From Sepiola atlantica (taxonomy: Eukaryota; Mollusca; Cephalopoda; Sepiida; Sepiolidae), in the NCBI GenBank assembly GCA_963556195.1, contig OY744517.1, positions 89,312,443 to 89,376,442 of the forward strand: a stretch of DNA of 64,000 nucleotides, written 5' to 3'. A program made the translations under genes and the position numbers. Positions 31,511 to 42,394 of this stretch are shown here, piece after piece (position 1 is the first letter of the stretch; each line of letters opens with the position of its first letter). A model generated the notes under the pieces. The model saw nothing but the letters and a program-made list of their open reading frames with translations, was not told the origin of the DNA and did no database searches.

Positions 31511-32640
31511 TCATCGCCCTTATTATTACAAAATAAAAAAATACCCAGCCTAACAAGAGAGGGGGGGGCGTACTAAATGCGTACTTTGTTCTCCCTTTAT
31601 AAGTATGTAGAAGGTCAGTTTTGAATATATGAGTGCATATATCATTTACTAATATTAATTTGATCTGTTTTTAAAAGACTGCTGTGATTTAACACGATTC
31701 TTCTTATGATTATTTATTTGGATCCTTATAGAAAATATTACTTGACAATTTTCTATTACATCAAACAATTTGTTACCGGGCTTTTATTTTGTTTACATTA
31801 TATGCATCGATATAGCTTTCTAAAACATATATTATTCATATTTAAACGATGCTTCTAACAGACAAGAACGTTCCTTTTTTTCTATAATACTGGTAAAGAC
31901 TGGTCTACTTTTGGTTTTGGAGCTGTATTCTTTGAATTGTTCCTGCAACAACGGATAGAGTTCAGTTCTGGCAATGCACAATTCTGACGAATACACAAGA
32001 ACAATGGATATGAAGAAAGAAACAAAAAAATGTCCAAAAATAGTTTTGTCTTAACCCTTAAGTGCGTTTCAAACATGGCAAATATTCCAAAAAATGCCTA
32101 TTTAATATAATATTCAACAGACTATAACTTCTTTCAAATCTTCAACCAGCCTCTTGGTAAGTGTAAGTAGGTATTATCATGATGTTGCATCTGCACACCC
32201 GTTAAATAGATAATCATTATTATTGATGATAAAAATGTATTCAAACTAATATAAAAAATATAAAGCTTTTAAAGATTAACTTGATAATGGTGTTTTACTC
32301 CGAAATATTGTTTAACGGGACCGATGAATCTGCCTGGCATGTAAGCACGCCGGATGTTTTCCTAAATCCATGATGACCAGATAGATGAAATCCGGGTATC
32401 CCTAAGTGACACAGTAATGTATAGTACTTAAATAAAATAATTAATATTAGTTCTTGTAAAATCTACGATCGAGCACTTTGATGGACCTTTTCTACTATTT
32501 TGTGATACATATAAAATATCACATCGAGCACAGAGTTCGTGAAGAAAAAATCAAGAACAAACAAAAAAACAAGAAAAAGCAGAAAACACTCACAATGGGC
32601 CCCCCCCCCTCGCCAAGAGGATGACAGAATTCCAATCAGA
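31511..32640. other. no gene seen
   Basis: AT-rich sequence, with G and C homopolymers near 31490-31570. One 64-codon minus frame (31882-32076) without motif. Confidence 0.4.
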
Positions 32641-32656
32641 CCACCATTTTGAAATA

Positions 32657-32660
<4 letters not shown>

Positions 32661-32700
<40 letters not shown>

Positions 32701-32794
32701 ATATATATATATGTATATTAGTTCTCCATTGTACTTCAACATAATAAACATTTTGAAAAGGCTATTATTGTTGAGATAAGTAATTTCAGTACAA

Positions 32795-32837
<43 letters not shown>
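32661..32837. repeat. (TC)n(AT)n and (AT)n microsatellites
   Basis: (TC)n at 32661-32697 runs into (TA)n to 32711; a second (TA)n of ~20 units is at 32797-32837. Confidence 0.9.
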
Positions 32838-32838
<1 letters not shown>

Positions 32839-33640
32839 TTATAAAATAATATGCATATATATTCATATATATAAAAAATAAATTAAAAAAACAATATTGC
32901 AAGTAGCTTAATAATTGAATAAAATGCAACTATTTTATATAATTTTGGAAGTAAGTTGCTTATGTTTAAGAAATCTAAATAAAGAAGTTAATTGAAAAGA
33001 AATATGATAAATATTTTATTGAAAATGTAATTTTCTCATCTTTCTTCCTCTTTCCCCAAAAAGAAGGAAAAAAAGAAAATAACATATCTCTAGTATTTGC
33101 AGATAATAGAATACGTATTCAATTGAATTTTTTCTCTCTTGTATTTTTTCTTTCTGATTAAATTTTAGGTTATTTTTACCATTTCGTTCTAAATATATTT
33201 TAATTATATACGCTAATACGTGGAACTTATACAGACAGAAGTGTGTCGGGAGAATTCTCCCTGCAAAGCTAGAATTTCAAGGGCCTAATTAGTGTACTGC
33301 CTTTGTCACGTATGTTGTTATTTCCACTATGTATTGCAGTTATACCAACTTGTATGATGCAAAAAAAAAATTATTCCTATCCGTTTATAATTCTTTATTA
33401 CAAAGGAGCTCAAAAATATTTCTCCATATTATACTGATGCAATTATTCTTGTTTCTGATGCTCCAATTAATTTCGAAAAAAAATGGCTTCCTTTATTTAG
33501 TTTTTTTTTTTTCAATAAATAAATCTATTTTTCAGCCGAAACTATAAATTGTTAGAAATGTGGCTTGCTGACCTAATGGTTCTTTTGATTCCTATTGTTT
33601 GACTCTAATTCAAGCAAAGATCAACCACCATGAAACTTTT
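32838..33640. other. no gene seen
   Basis: AT-rich sequence without recognised features. Confidence 0.4.
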
Positions 33641-33644
33641 GCTA

Positions 33645-34306
33645 ACTACTCCAGATGAAGAGCCTAATTTCCGTGACTGCTCGGCGGCAATGATCGGGCA
33701 GGTCGTGGAAGCGCCCGAAAGCTGCCGAGACGAAAACGAGGCTGAAGCAAAACTGAAGTCGTAAAATGAAGAATACAAAAGAAAAAAATACATATATTTG
33801 AAAAAAAAATGAAAATAAAAACAAAATGCACAAACCATTGCTGAAGAACTATAAATAAAGTTTTTTTAATTATTTTTTTCGTTGGCCAAATGAACCATTT
33901 CAATGATTATTTTTGTCTTTCTTTACATAGATTAAATAAGTAAATGCTATTTCTTTTACGATATTTAGGCAACTTTTTTTGGTCTTTTTTTTTACATAAA
34001 ACAAAGAAGTATGTTATTTTTCTTAGGATATTTAGGCAAGTTTTTTTTGTATATTTTTTTGGGGGGGGGGGGGATTTCATATATTTTCTCGTCGAGAGTC
34101 AGAGTTTACGGATACGTTTGCGGCCGGATCGAAATGTTTTCCTACCGCTTGTTTTGTTGTGCTGAGCGCAAATGATTGGCAGCAACCTGATCGGTCAGCT
34201 CTGCTTCAGCCTCGTTTTCGTCTCGGAAGCTCTCGGGCGATTCCGCGATCTACCCGATCGTTGCCACCGAGCAGTGACGGAAATTAGGCGCTTCATCTGG
34301 AGTAGT
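33645..34306. mobile_element. foldback element with GC-rich ~115-bp arms
   Basis: Outer ends ACTACTCCAGATGAAG (33645) and its complement CTTCATCTGGAGTAGT (to 34306). Arms to about 33758 and from about 34195 share GCCTAATTTCCGT, CACTGCTCGG, and GAGACGAAAACGAGGCTGAA. The ~435-bp interior is AT-rich with a G13 run near 34061. Overlapping minus frames through the left arm are repeat artefacts. Superfamily unknown; no clear target duplication. Confidence 0.8.
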
Positions 34307-35145
34307 ACCCACTTGTGATATATTTGATTATTCGCAGTTTCTCCGTCATAAACGAAACGTGATTCTTGTTGCATCTGAGTTTAATTATTTTGATTAAAAA
34401 TTTATATTGCTTTTCTTTTTTCAAATTTGCTATGATTAAACGCGCATGCGAAACAATCACGTGCAGTTTATGAAGAAGGTACTGTGAATAATCAGATGTG
34501 TTCAATATTGTTTCTATTTCTTCAAATTTTGAATAATAAACAAGTCTTGATATTAAGTGTTGTGAAGTAGTCCAACAGTAAAAAGAAGAAGTCAAGTCGA
34601 GGTTGGGTTAAGATAACAAGTGTATTAACATAAAAGGTACAAAGGTAAGAAAACTGACTGGCACTCGGTTAGACAGTTACAATACTGTCCTTTTTTCTCC
34701 CTGGTGATTGCACTACTCGCACTATTTATAGTGAGAACCGGTGTAGTTTCTCTTCTGTTAGAACGGCCGGTGTAACATTAAGTTCATTGTAACAGCTGAA
34801 TCTTAACTTGTTAATGATCAATGAATAAGAGTCATTTTCTTTTTCTAATTGTGTGTTTAGAATGAGTAAATTTATTAAATGTAATGTTACGCGGAATATG
34901 TTTTCCGGCTTATTTAGTTTGATAAACAGGGTTTGACCCCATTGCCAGGTAGCACCATGTACAAAAACGAATAATTGACGTGTTGGTCTAATCGAGTGAC
35001 TTGGCATATATTAGATATAAAAATATTATCGGTGCTTCTCCAGATTAGGACACGATCTAACTTTGACCCCTGGTTGGGTCCTAATCTGAAGAGGTACCAT
35101 ATTATCGGTTGCAGCATAAAAGTTAAAAGAAAAGGATTGTAAAAT
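34307..35145. other. no gene seen
   Basis: Mixed sequence. A short inverted pair, CAGATTAGGAC at 35041 and GTCCTAATCTG at 35078, marks a small hairpin. The 93- to 100-codon minus frames have no motif. Confidence 0.4.
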
Positions 35146-35255
35146 AGTCAATTTGGATTATTTGGATTATTCAGTCTACTATTCTCATCTTGATTGTTCT
35201 TTTAACGTTTTGTCCAACGTAACCTTCGACCTTCTTCAGGTGCATTTTTTTGAAC
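35146..35255 (-). mobile_element. SINE family 2 tail fragment
   Basis: Minus strand reads CACCTGAAGAAGGTCGAAGG, then ACGTTGGACAAAACGTT, AACAATCAAGATGAGAATAG and AATAATCCAAATAATCC. The same order of blocks ends the SINEs at 36.1 and 51.1 kb. The tRNA-like head is missing. Confidence 0.6.
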
Positions 35256-35309
35256 TTGGGAATCTTTGTGTCAGACTCTAGAATCTATACGCACTTTCAA
35301 ACTGAACTC

Positions 35310-35995
35310 TATTTAATCTACGGGGAGAACTCAAATATGAACAAATTATATCTGGATGGCGAAGCTATTAAGGTTGTCGAGAAGTTTGGTTACCTTGATG
35401 ATATCATTTGAACAAAAGGTAGAGCAGGTGGTTGTGTGATTGCAAGAATTAAGAGTGGATGGAGTAAGTTCAAGGAACTTTTGCCATTACTAACCAGCAG
35501 AGCGTTACCACTATTAACAAGGGAAGAGTCTATCAGGCATGTGTACGCAGTATGATAGTGTATGGAAGTGAAACCTGGGCAGTGAGGGTTGAGGACATGT
35601 GTTGTATGGGGAGAAATGAGATGAGAATGATATGATGGCTGTGTAATGTGACTTAAAGACAGATTTAAATCTGCGCAGAAAAAGAGATTTCTATGGTAAC
35701 CCATCGAAAATGATACACAATGGATGTGTAATGTAAGTCTTAAAGACAGACTTAGATGTGATGAGCTCGGAAGAAGATTAAATCTGGACAGTATGGAAAG
35801 ATGTGTGCAGAATAGGAGACTTCGATGGTATGGCCAAGTTGAAAGAATGGATGCGAGTTTTTGGTTTACTAGATGTAGACTAGTTGAGGTAGTAGGTTCA
35901 GTTCACATGGAAAAACCAAGAAAAATCACGAGAGAAAAGTTATTAAAATGGACCTGAAGGATAAATAAAGATTTGGACAAAGATAGGTTAGCTTA
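35310..35995 (+). pseudogene. LINE family C (RTE-like) C-terminal region
   Basis: Plus-strand frames give LDGEAIKVVEKFGYLDD, RIKSGWSKFKELLPLLTSRA, YGSETWAV-like residues, WMCNVSLKDRLRCDELGRRL and LRWYGQVERMD, the usual order in the region after the RT palm of RTE-like LINEs. At least one stop (after DDII) and several frameshifts. The WxCNVSLKDR segment is present twice (~35635 and ~35722), an internal duplication of ~87-95 bp. Confidence 0.85.
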
Positions 35996-36112
35996 GAAGT
36001 CAACTTTTTAAAGCCGTCCAACACATGCCACGATATAAAACGGACGTTGAACCGAATATGATAAGTAGATTGTTCTCGTTCTGTCAGCTATGACCAGGTA
36101 GAAGTGTTAATG

Positions 36113-36385
36113 AACCCATGGCGTAATGGTTAAAGGCATTGATTAACAATCAATTCTAAGTGACAGTCTTCTAAGTGACGTCATTTGGAATTAATTGTTA
36201 CTCAAGGCTCTGATCCGTTTTGACATGAGTCCATGTTCACCCTTGGTGCAACGGATATAGGTTCTCCAGTTTAAAAAGATGCACCTGAAGAATGTCTGAG
36301 GTTTCATTGGCCAAAACGTTGTGAAAAAAACCCAACCAAGATGAGACTGTTAGTCTAGATAATCCAAACAATACATATAGTCCCC
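36113..36385 (+). mobile_element. tRNA-derived SINE family 2
   Basis: A box TGGCGTAATGG at 36119-36129, then ATTAACAATCAATTCTAAGT which nearly matches the copy at 51.1 kb, and the tail TTGGCCAAAACGTTGTGAAA, CCAAGATGAGACTG and GATAATCCAAA. The B box is degraded. Same strand as the family A LINE 3' end that follows at 36415. Confidence 0.65.
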
Positions 36386-36414
36386 TCAACGAAAATACTC
36401 CCAACCAACCGACG

Positions 36415-36662
36415 AGCAGCAAAATCACACCCTTCACTGTAGGTGTCCCTAGATGCCGGAGAATTCCTATTCTGTCTTTGGATTTCCCTTTCTGCTCTCT
36501 GTTTCCCACAACCGTTCCAGCATGCAGAAATTTAAATGCATTATAAACAAACATCTTGTGACCAATTCCTCACCAAGGTTGCTTCTTTTAAATCTGGCCC
36601 CTGTCACAGTAGCCCCTTATGTTTCAGTGGCAATATGCTTTGTTTGAGTTGAATAAAAGTAT
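36415..36662 (+). pseudogene. LINE family A 3' end
   Basis: C-terminal codons with ...SSMQKFKCIINKHLVTNSS (frame 36453-36647) and the tail CAGTAGCCCCTTATGTTTCAG, TGTTTGAGTTGAATAAAAG. Only the last ~50 residues are left. Confidence 0.75.
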
Positions 36663-37765
36663 AAGAACAAACTTTTAAACTGATCTGACATATCATTACC
36701 CATTAACTACATTCCTACATCTTTTAACGAAGTAACATATAAAATTACTCGTTTCTTTATATTTTTTTCTATATTAAAAAAAGTGGAGATAAAATAAAAA
36801 TAATATTTCCATTTCCCTTTTTATTTCGTTCATCTTTTGACTCTAAAAATGGCTGGTTCTATCGTTTAGTCGACACTTACATCTATCAAGAAGCACTTAT
36901 CAAATAACACTTGAATGACGAAAAAAAAATCTGATTGACCAAGAGCTTTCTAACCAATGGCTTTTCATATGCTTTATTAATACTTTCCAAAAATGTCTTG
37001 CTACTTGAGAATCCTGTAGAGGTCAAGCCAAAGTCTGGTCACTTTGAGCTTAAGTGAAATCAGGTTGAATCATTTCAGTATAAAACTAGTTTTCTGACCG
37101 GTAACAAAAGGTCACCACTTGTGTGAAAGTCTTTAATCGGTTCTCTTTTTCTTTAATTATTTTTGTTCAAAACTATTAATTTGATTCTACTTAGTAATTA
37201 GTCATACGATCTGGTTTTGTTAACGTCAGTTCTGAGTATTTTACTTTTTTTCCTCAAAGGATTGATGACGACAACGAAACTAAAACCATAGTCATAGAAA
37301 CTGATGAAAACCATTAAAATGTATTAAAATGTTGCTGCAAGTATTTGTTTTACTCTTAGCTGTTGCCAATAACGGTGATTAGAAAGTAACTGCTGTTATT
37401 AAGTGCTTATAATTCAATACTGAAATATAATTCTTATAAGAAATGAGTATGCTAACAAATTGTATAGTGTGGAGTTTTATTTAGAACTCAATAAGATATT
37501 TAGTGGAACTATCAGATGACATATTTAACGTGAGTTTATATGCATATTGATATGCTATTGATAGTGTAAATATTCTGTCGAATTATTTTTAAAGGGTTAA
37601 ATTAAGAAGATAGTTAAAAGGGGGATACTAAAATAGACATGACAAGTAAATAATTGAAAATTACTTATCTCTATAAACAAGAAGAACTATTAACTATATT
37701 AGGTAGAGGCCATTGATATCACACATGTAAAACAACGAATTTGAAGATAGTTTTATTATCATTTC
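36663..37765. other. no gene seen
   Basis: AT-rich sequence with no identified repeat. Confidence 0.4.
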
Positions 37766-37769
37766 TTAC

Positions 37770-38725
37770 TCACTAAGAGTTCTCACATGTGTCTTTACCA
37801 GTGATCGCTCCCTGGAAAAAAGGTGGTGTTCCCTAAAGTCTGAATGACAACAAGTCTCCCCAGGATCTTCATACTCTTTGTGTTCTTTTAGTGGAGGTCT
37901 TGATGGTGTTTTCTCCTTCCTCAGTTTTTCAATTTTCCTAGATTCTTCAAGTACATTTTCTGTGGTATCAGAACTAGGAGTTCTCACGCAGGTCATCATC
38001 AGTGATTACTCACTGATAATAACCGGGGCTGTTCTCTGGAGTCTGGGTGACAACAAGTCTCCATAGATTTCCAGTACTCTCCAACTCTTTCGATAACCTT
38101 TGCAAATGACTTTGCATTATCGCAACAGCTGCTTACCATTGATTTCTCGCTTGTAGCGACCACTGGTCTTCACTTAGATTTGGGTCGCAATAAGCTTCCC
38201 CCAAGGTCCCAGTACTCTCTGCACTCTTCCAGTGGAGGTCTGGTTAGTGCTCTTCCTCCTCGGTCTTTCCATCCTCCTTGACCCTTCATGACTATTTGTG
38301 TAGTATTAGCCGAGGCTGATGCCTTTTTTTGTTGGGGGGGGGGGACACAGTTTATAAAATCTCGTTCAGTCTCAGTTCCCTTAAATTCATGTGGTGTTCC
38401 TTTTATCTTTTTGTTTTTATTCTGTTGTAGTTTTCATGTGGCTGGTTAGTGTTTGTAGTTTATGTGGGTTGGTTCCGCATTCGAGGATTTTCCTTAAGAT
38501 AACAGCTGTTTTCATCATTGTATAGTCTACATCTTCCCCTTGAATCCAATTTCTCCTAGTCTTTTCTCCAGGTTTTTCGAGAATTTTCCTAGTGCTCCGT
38601 GGCATTATATTGACTTTCTTCATGTTCCATATTTCTTTTCAGTTCTCTGGCCATCTCCGTGTATTTACTTCGTTTTTCCGTCTCTTTGATCTTCACCCTA
38701 TGGCCTGCTGGAACGGCAAAATATA
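37770..38725 (-). pseudogene. LINE family B, longest 3' region
   Basis: Minus strand, from 38715 down: FAVPAGHRVKIKETEKRSKY, ARELKRNMEHEE, then MMKTAVILRKILECG, the ORF2 C-terminus in broken frames. The 3' UTR (37770-38330) contains repeated modules that each hold GTCTGGTGACAACAAGTCTC-like, GTACTCTC.ACTCTTT and GTGGAGGTCT-like blocks (as read on plus), at about 37790, 38005 and 38160. The 77-codon minus frame 37766-37999 falls in this UTR. Confidence 0.8.
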
Positions 38726-38737
38726 CAATTATTATTA

Positions 38738-38830
38738 CTTTATTATTATTTCATAATAGTCTCGACTTTTGGATGTTTTCAGTTGGATTTAAAAGAAAAG
38801 ATTGTTATTATTATTATTATTATTATTAAT
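38738..38830. repeat. (ATT)n tracts
   Basis: Two ATT runs at 38738-38756 and 38806-38828. Confidence 0.85.
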
Positions 38831-38884
38831 ACTAGCAAAAATATGGTCTCCCTGGTTGCATAGATTTGCTAGTATATGTGACAA

Positions 38885-39090
38885 ATGAACATATGCTACA
38901 CTCCTCCTCTAAAGGAGGAGGTAATGCCTAGGGATGGTATCATGACGAACGAACATATAACACCCCCCCAAAAAAAACGAGGAGGTAATGCCTGAGAGGA
39001 TGGTATCCTGACGAACGAACAAATGAACATATACTACACTGCCTCCACCCCCACCCCAAAAAGGAGAATGTAATGCCTGGAACGATAGTA
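38885..39090. repeat. three-unit tandem repeat, ~65-75 bp
   Basis: GAGGTAATGCCT followed by GATGGTATCATGACGAACGA recurs at about 38919, 38981 and 39068, with variable C/A-rich spacers. Preceded by a short inverted pair ACTAGCAAA ... TTTGCTAGT (38838-38877). Confidence 0.8.
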
Positions 39091-39204
39091 TCATAACAAC
39101 AAAACAGATATTATATTATCTCCTTCCTTTGAATTGAGCACTAAAATATAGTAATAGTATAGTTTCGGCTTCAGATAGATACAAAATCTCCATTGGTAAT
39201 AGAT

Positions 39205-39214
39205 GATTATTATT

Positions 39215-39262
<48 letters not shown>
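39205..39262. repeat. (ATC)n microsatellite
   Basis: About 16 ATC units; a (TCCG)n run follows at 39290-39306. The Asp or Met homopolymer frames over it are artefacts. Confidence 0.95.
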
Positions 39263-39848
39263 GGGGGACCTATGTTTTGAAGCATTTCCGTCCGTCCGTC
39301 CGTCCGGATTTTTCTCCGCAACCATCTATTGAATTTCTCTGAAATTTTGCATGAAGTTGTAACTTTTGTCAGGTTAGAAAGTAACATTCTCCGATTTTTG
39401 AAAAAAAATCTGGTTAGGCCCCCAGGGGGTCAAAAGGCCCCAAAATGGCAAAAAAATGACATTTTTTGCCCCATAACTTTACATCCATCCATTCAATTTC
39501 TCTGAAACTTGGCCAAAATATGGAGGCAATTGTTCCTAATAGAAAATAAGTATCGTTGACCTCGGAAAATATCTGGTTCGCGCCACCAGGGGGTCAAAAG
39601 CCCCCAAAATGGCAAAAAATGACCCTTCTCTCCCATAACGTTTGATTCATCCATTCAATTTTTCTGAAATTTGGCCAAAATGTAGAGGCAATTGTTCTGA
39701 ATATAAAATCAGCATCCTTGACCTCAGAAAAATTCTGGTTTGCGCTCCCAGAGGGTACAATGGGGGTCAAAAATGCCCCAAATTGCCCAAATTTATTGCA
39801 TTTTACACTCGTCACATACAGAGGGGGAACACGCATGCTCGGCTTGTT
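39263..39848. mobile_element. unassigned element with three 162-bp tandem units
   Basis: ATTGAATTTCTCTGAAA or its variants occur at 39327, 39489 and 39651, exactly 162 bp apart; each unit also has a GGGGGTCAAAAGGCCCC-like and AAAATGGCAAAAAATGAC block. Bounded by (ATC)n/(TCCG)n on the left and CATGCTCGGCTTGTTATT before (ATT)n on the right. Tandem subterminal repeats of this kind are common in non-autonomous Helitron-like elements, but the termini here do not prove it. Confidence 0.6.
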
Positions 39849-39950
39849 ATTTATTATTATTGTTGTTATTTATTATTATTGTTGTTGTTATTATTATTAT
39901 TGTTATTATTGTTATCACTTTCATGATTATTATCATTATTAACTTATAGA
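39849..39950. repeat. (ATT)n/(GTT)n microsatellite
   Basis: Imperfect ATT and GTT triplets. Confidence 0.9.
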
Positions 39951-40504
39951 AGGAATATGGCATGTTCAGTGGATGGACATTAAGCCGTCTCTGCTTGACA
40001 GGGGGTAATAACATCACAGCAGGAGAAGGAAGAGAAAAAGAGTTATTCGCTAACAGCCCATGACATGGTTATTTCTCCCTGAAGTATTCTCTGATACCAT
40101 TGAGATTTGAGATGAACGGACAGACAGACAGACAGACAGTTTTAATGACGCTTTGGAAGGTGGGTAGGGGTAGGGGTGGTAGCAAACCGGGAATATTTAC
40201 GATCTACATGAGTCATACTTGCCTAACATGAAACGTTTACCTCTTCCTTTGTGCAACGGAATTTTGCTTCTCTTTCCTTGTCGTTCCCTTTGATTTGAAG
40301 ATCTTCTTGTGACTCTTGCTCTCTTTGATTCCTTGCATATTACCAGTGCAACAAAGATTAAATATCGAAATGGAAGATAATTCTTACAGACTGGCCAATG
40401 ACGTCAGGTTCTATGAAGATTTACTGCAGTAGGCCTTAATGCGTGTCTGAAATTAGTGTCATCTGTAGTCTGTGAATTATTTTGAACTGGTGTCTTCACG
40501 TTTC
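39951..40504. other. no gene seen
   Basis: Ordinary sequence with a short (ACAG)n run at about 40120-40140. Confidence 0.4.
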
Positions 40505-40575
40505 TTATTTGCAACTTTGTGGTGGCAAGGCGTCGTTGAGGATGCCGCACTCAGGGTCACCAATGTTGAAAAGCG
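40505..40575 (-). mobile_element. possible LTR-element leader relic
   Basis: Minus strand TTCAACATTGGTGACCCTGA resembles an LTR end (..ACA) plus a gypsy-type primer-binding region; compare TGGTGACCCCAACGTG at 2007. Any LTR would lie at higher coordinates, where the 819-bp element is inserted. Tentative. Confidence 0.3.
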
Positions 40576-40624
40576 ATTTTTTGTTGCTTTGTTCTGGTGA
40601 CGTATATTAACGTCTTAAATTATT

Positions 40625-41443
40625 TTATGATAAATGCCAGTATACTGAAATCATATGCCCTTAATAGGGTTAAGATGAACATTCATATAGACTAAATGTA
40701 CAAAAGCAAGGAAATTCCCAAATTTTTACACTTTTATTGTCATTAAGGGTATGCGAGCACAACAGGGCTATGTATTTTACTGGTAGGAATTTTTCTTCAG
40801 CGCACCTCACACACTTCATCCACTCATGCATAGAGATTTATACTGTAGTGATGTGATAATGAAATGGCTTGGTTGATATGTAGTCATACCCTTAATGACA
40901 ATAAAAGTGTAAAACTTTGGGAATTTCCTTGCTTTTGTACATTTAGTGTATATGAATTTTCATCTTAACCCTACTAAGGGCATATGATTTCAGTATACTG
41001 GCATTTATCATGGAATGTCACTACTTTTGTAAAGGCTATGCCTCAATACAATGGTAATTTTTAAGGTTTTTTGGAATTTTCTGGAAAACTAAGGTATATG
41101 GTAAAGTGAAATTAAAATGCCATCAACTAGACCCTAGAACCTCTATCTCTGCCCAAAATCAGCTGAATCCATCAAATAGTTGATGGGATACAAGGTGGCA
41201 CATACGTACGTACATACAGATAACATGATTTCATGATTGAACTTTCTGGATCTCTGGGTTGCCTTGACTAATGATGCTGAAATTCTTCACACTTATAGAA
41301 CCTATCAAATAAAAAGTTTGTGCAAAGTTTTAACTAATTTGGTTTATTGGTTTTTGAGTTATGAGTGATCAAAGAAATGAGATTTCCAGCATAGGCCATT
41401 CTTGAAGTCTATTAAGGGATAGAGCGCTCTCGCGCCTCCCTTG
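40625..41443 (+). mobile_element. long-armed composite element X, copy 1 (819 bp)
   Basis: Head: inverted arms at about 40625-40754 and 40885-41013 (GCCAGTATACTGAAATCATA on the left, its complement on the right; CATTAAGGGTATG next to the loop), separated by ~130 bp. Tail: ~430 bp unique sequence ending AAGGGATAGAGCGCTCTCGC and CCTCCCTTG, which folds as AAGGG...CCCTT. ATT is found at both sides (40622-40624 and 41444-41446). No coding capacity. Two further copies occur at 48.5 and 62.8 kb. Confidence 0.85.
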
Positions 41444-41446
41444 ATT

Positions 41447-42066
41447 TATCTAGTATGTTGTATATTGAATTTGAAATAGAGGAAAATATATTACTTTCCT
41501 GTAGACAACTGGTTAAAGACAACTTGTGTGGCAAACGAAAATGCAGTTAGGTAATAATGAACGTTCAAAGGATTCAAGAACTTGCTGGTCAAAGAAAGAT
41601 GTGTGTCTGTAAGGAGAAATTGCGCACATATGTATTTTTGGCTGGCACCTTAAGCATGTATGCGTGTGTAAATAAAGTGGGCATTGTGATATGCGTGTGT
41701 ATATTACGGTGCCTTTTTTGTTAGTGAAAAAGTGTATGTACAAACTTGTGTTTGGGAGAATGTTTGGTTTATGGTGTGTATATGCTGGCGCTGTGTTTAG
41801 AAGTTCATGAAAGTCTTGCTTTGTGTCTATTGTTATGGCCGCGGCACGGGGTGCCGAAGCTATTTTGTAAGGGCTGTTCTCACATGCGTCACCTGTGGAA
41901 GAGAACTTGAAAAAAGTTGTGTTTGTGCTTTTATAGCACGTGCGGATTTTCTAGACTGAAAGTGTAGTAATTAAAAGATTCAGTGTCGGGGTTGGAAATT
42001 TTTTGTCAGAGTCGGCTTTTAGTAAACAATTTTGTATTTAGAAGTAAGAATCTATTTTATCTGACT
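41447..42066. other. no gene seen
   Basis: Ordinary sequence. A 14-base C run sits at about 42068-42081. Confidence 0.4.
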
Positions 42067-42394
42067 CCCCCCCCCCCCCCATAACTGCTAATTTTTTGAG
42101 TTGGGGTCAGTAACCAGCAATTTCTGCAGCAGTGGGAAGTTTTGAAAACAACTTCAAAAATTGAGTGTTATGAGACTGACTTTTTAAGCCGACTCTGCAG
42201 TTCTGCAAATAAACGCTGGAGAGCTGGAATATTTACTAACTACTAATTTGTGTTACGATTGGTCTATTCGACTAAATAATTAGGGTATCCCTCCCATATT
42301 TTATTCGTTTCTCTGTGACTAATCAGCTTAGAAATAGCTATAATGTAAACAATTTAAAGAATACACTCATATATAATGCTATAACAAATCTACA

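Noticed and set aside
38909..39094. Possible CRISPR-like spaced repeats at 38.9-39.1 kb
   Set aside because: Three degenerate units with repeat-like spacers in a clearly eukaryotic setting; a simple tandem repeat.
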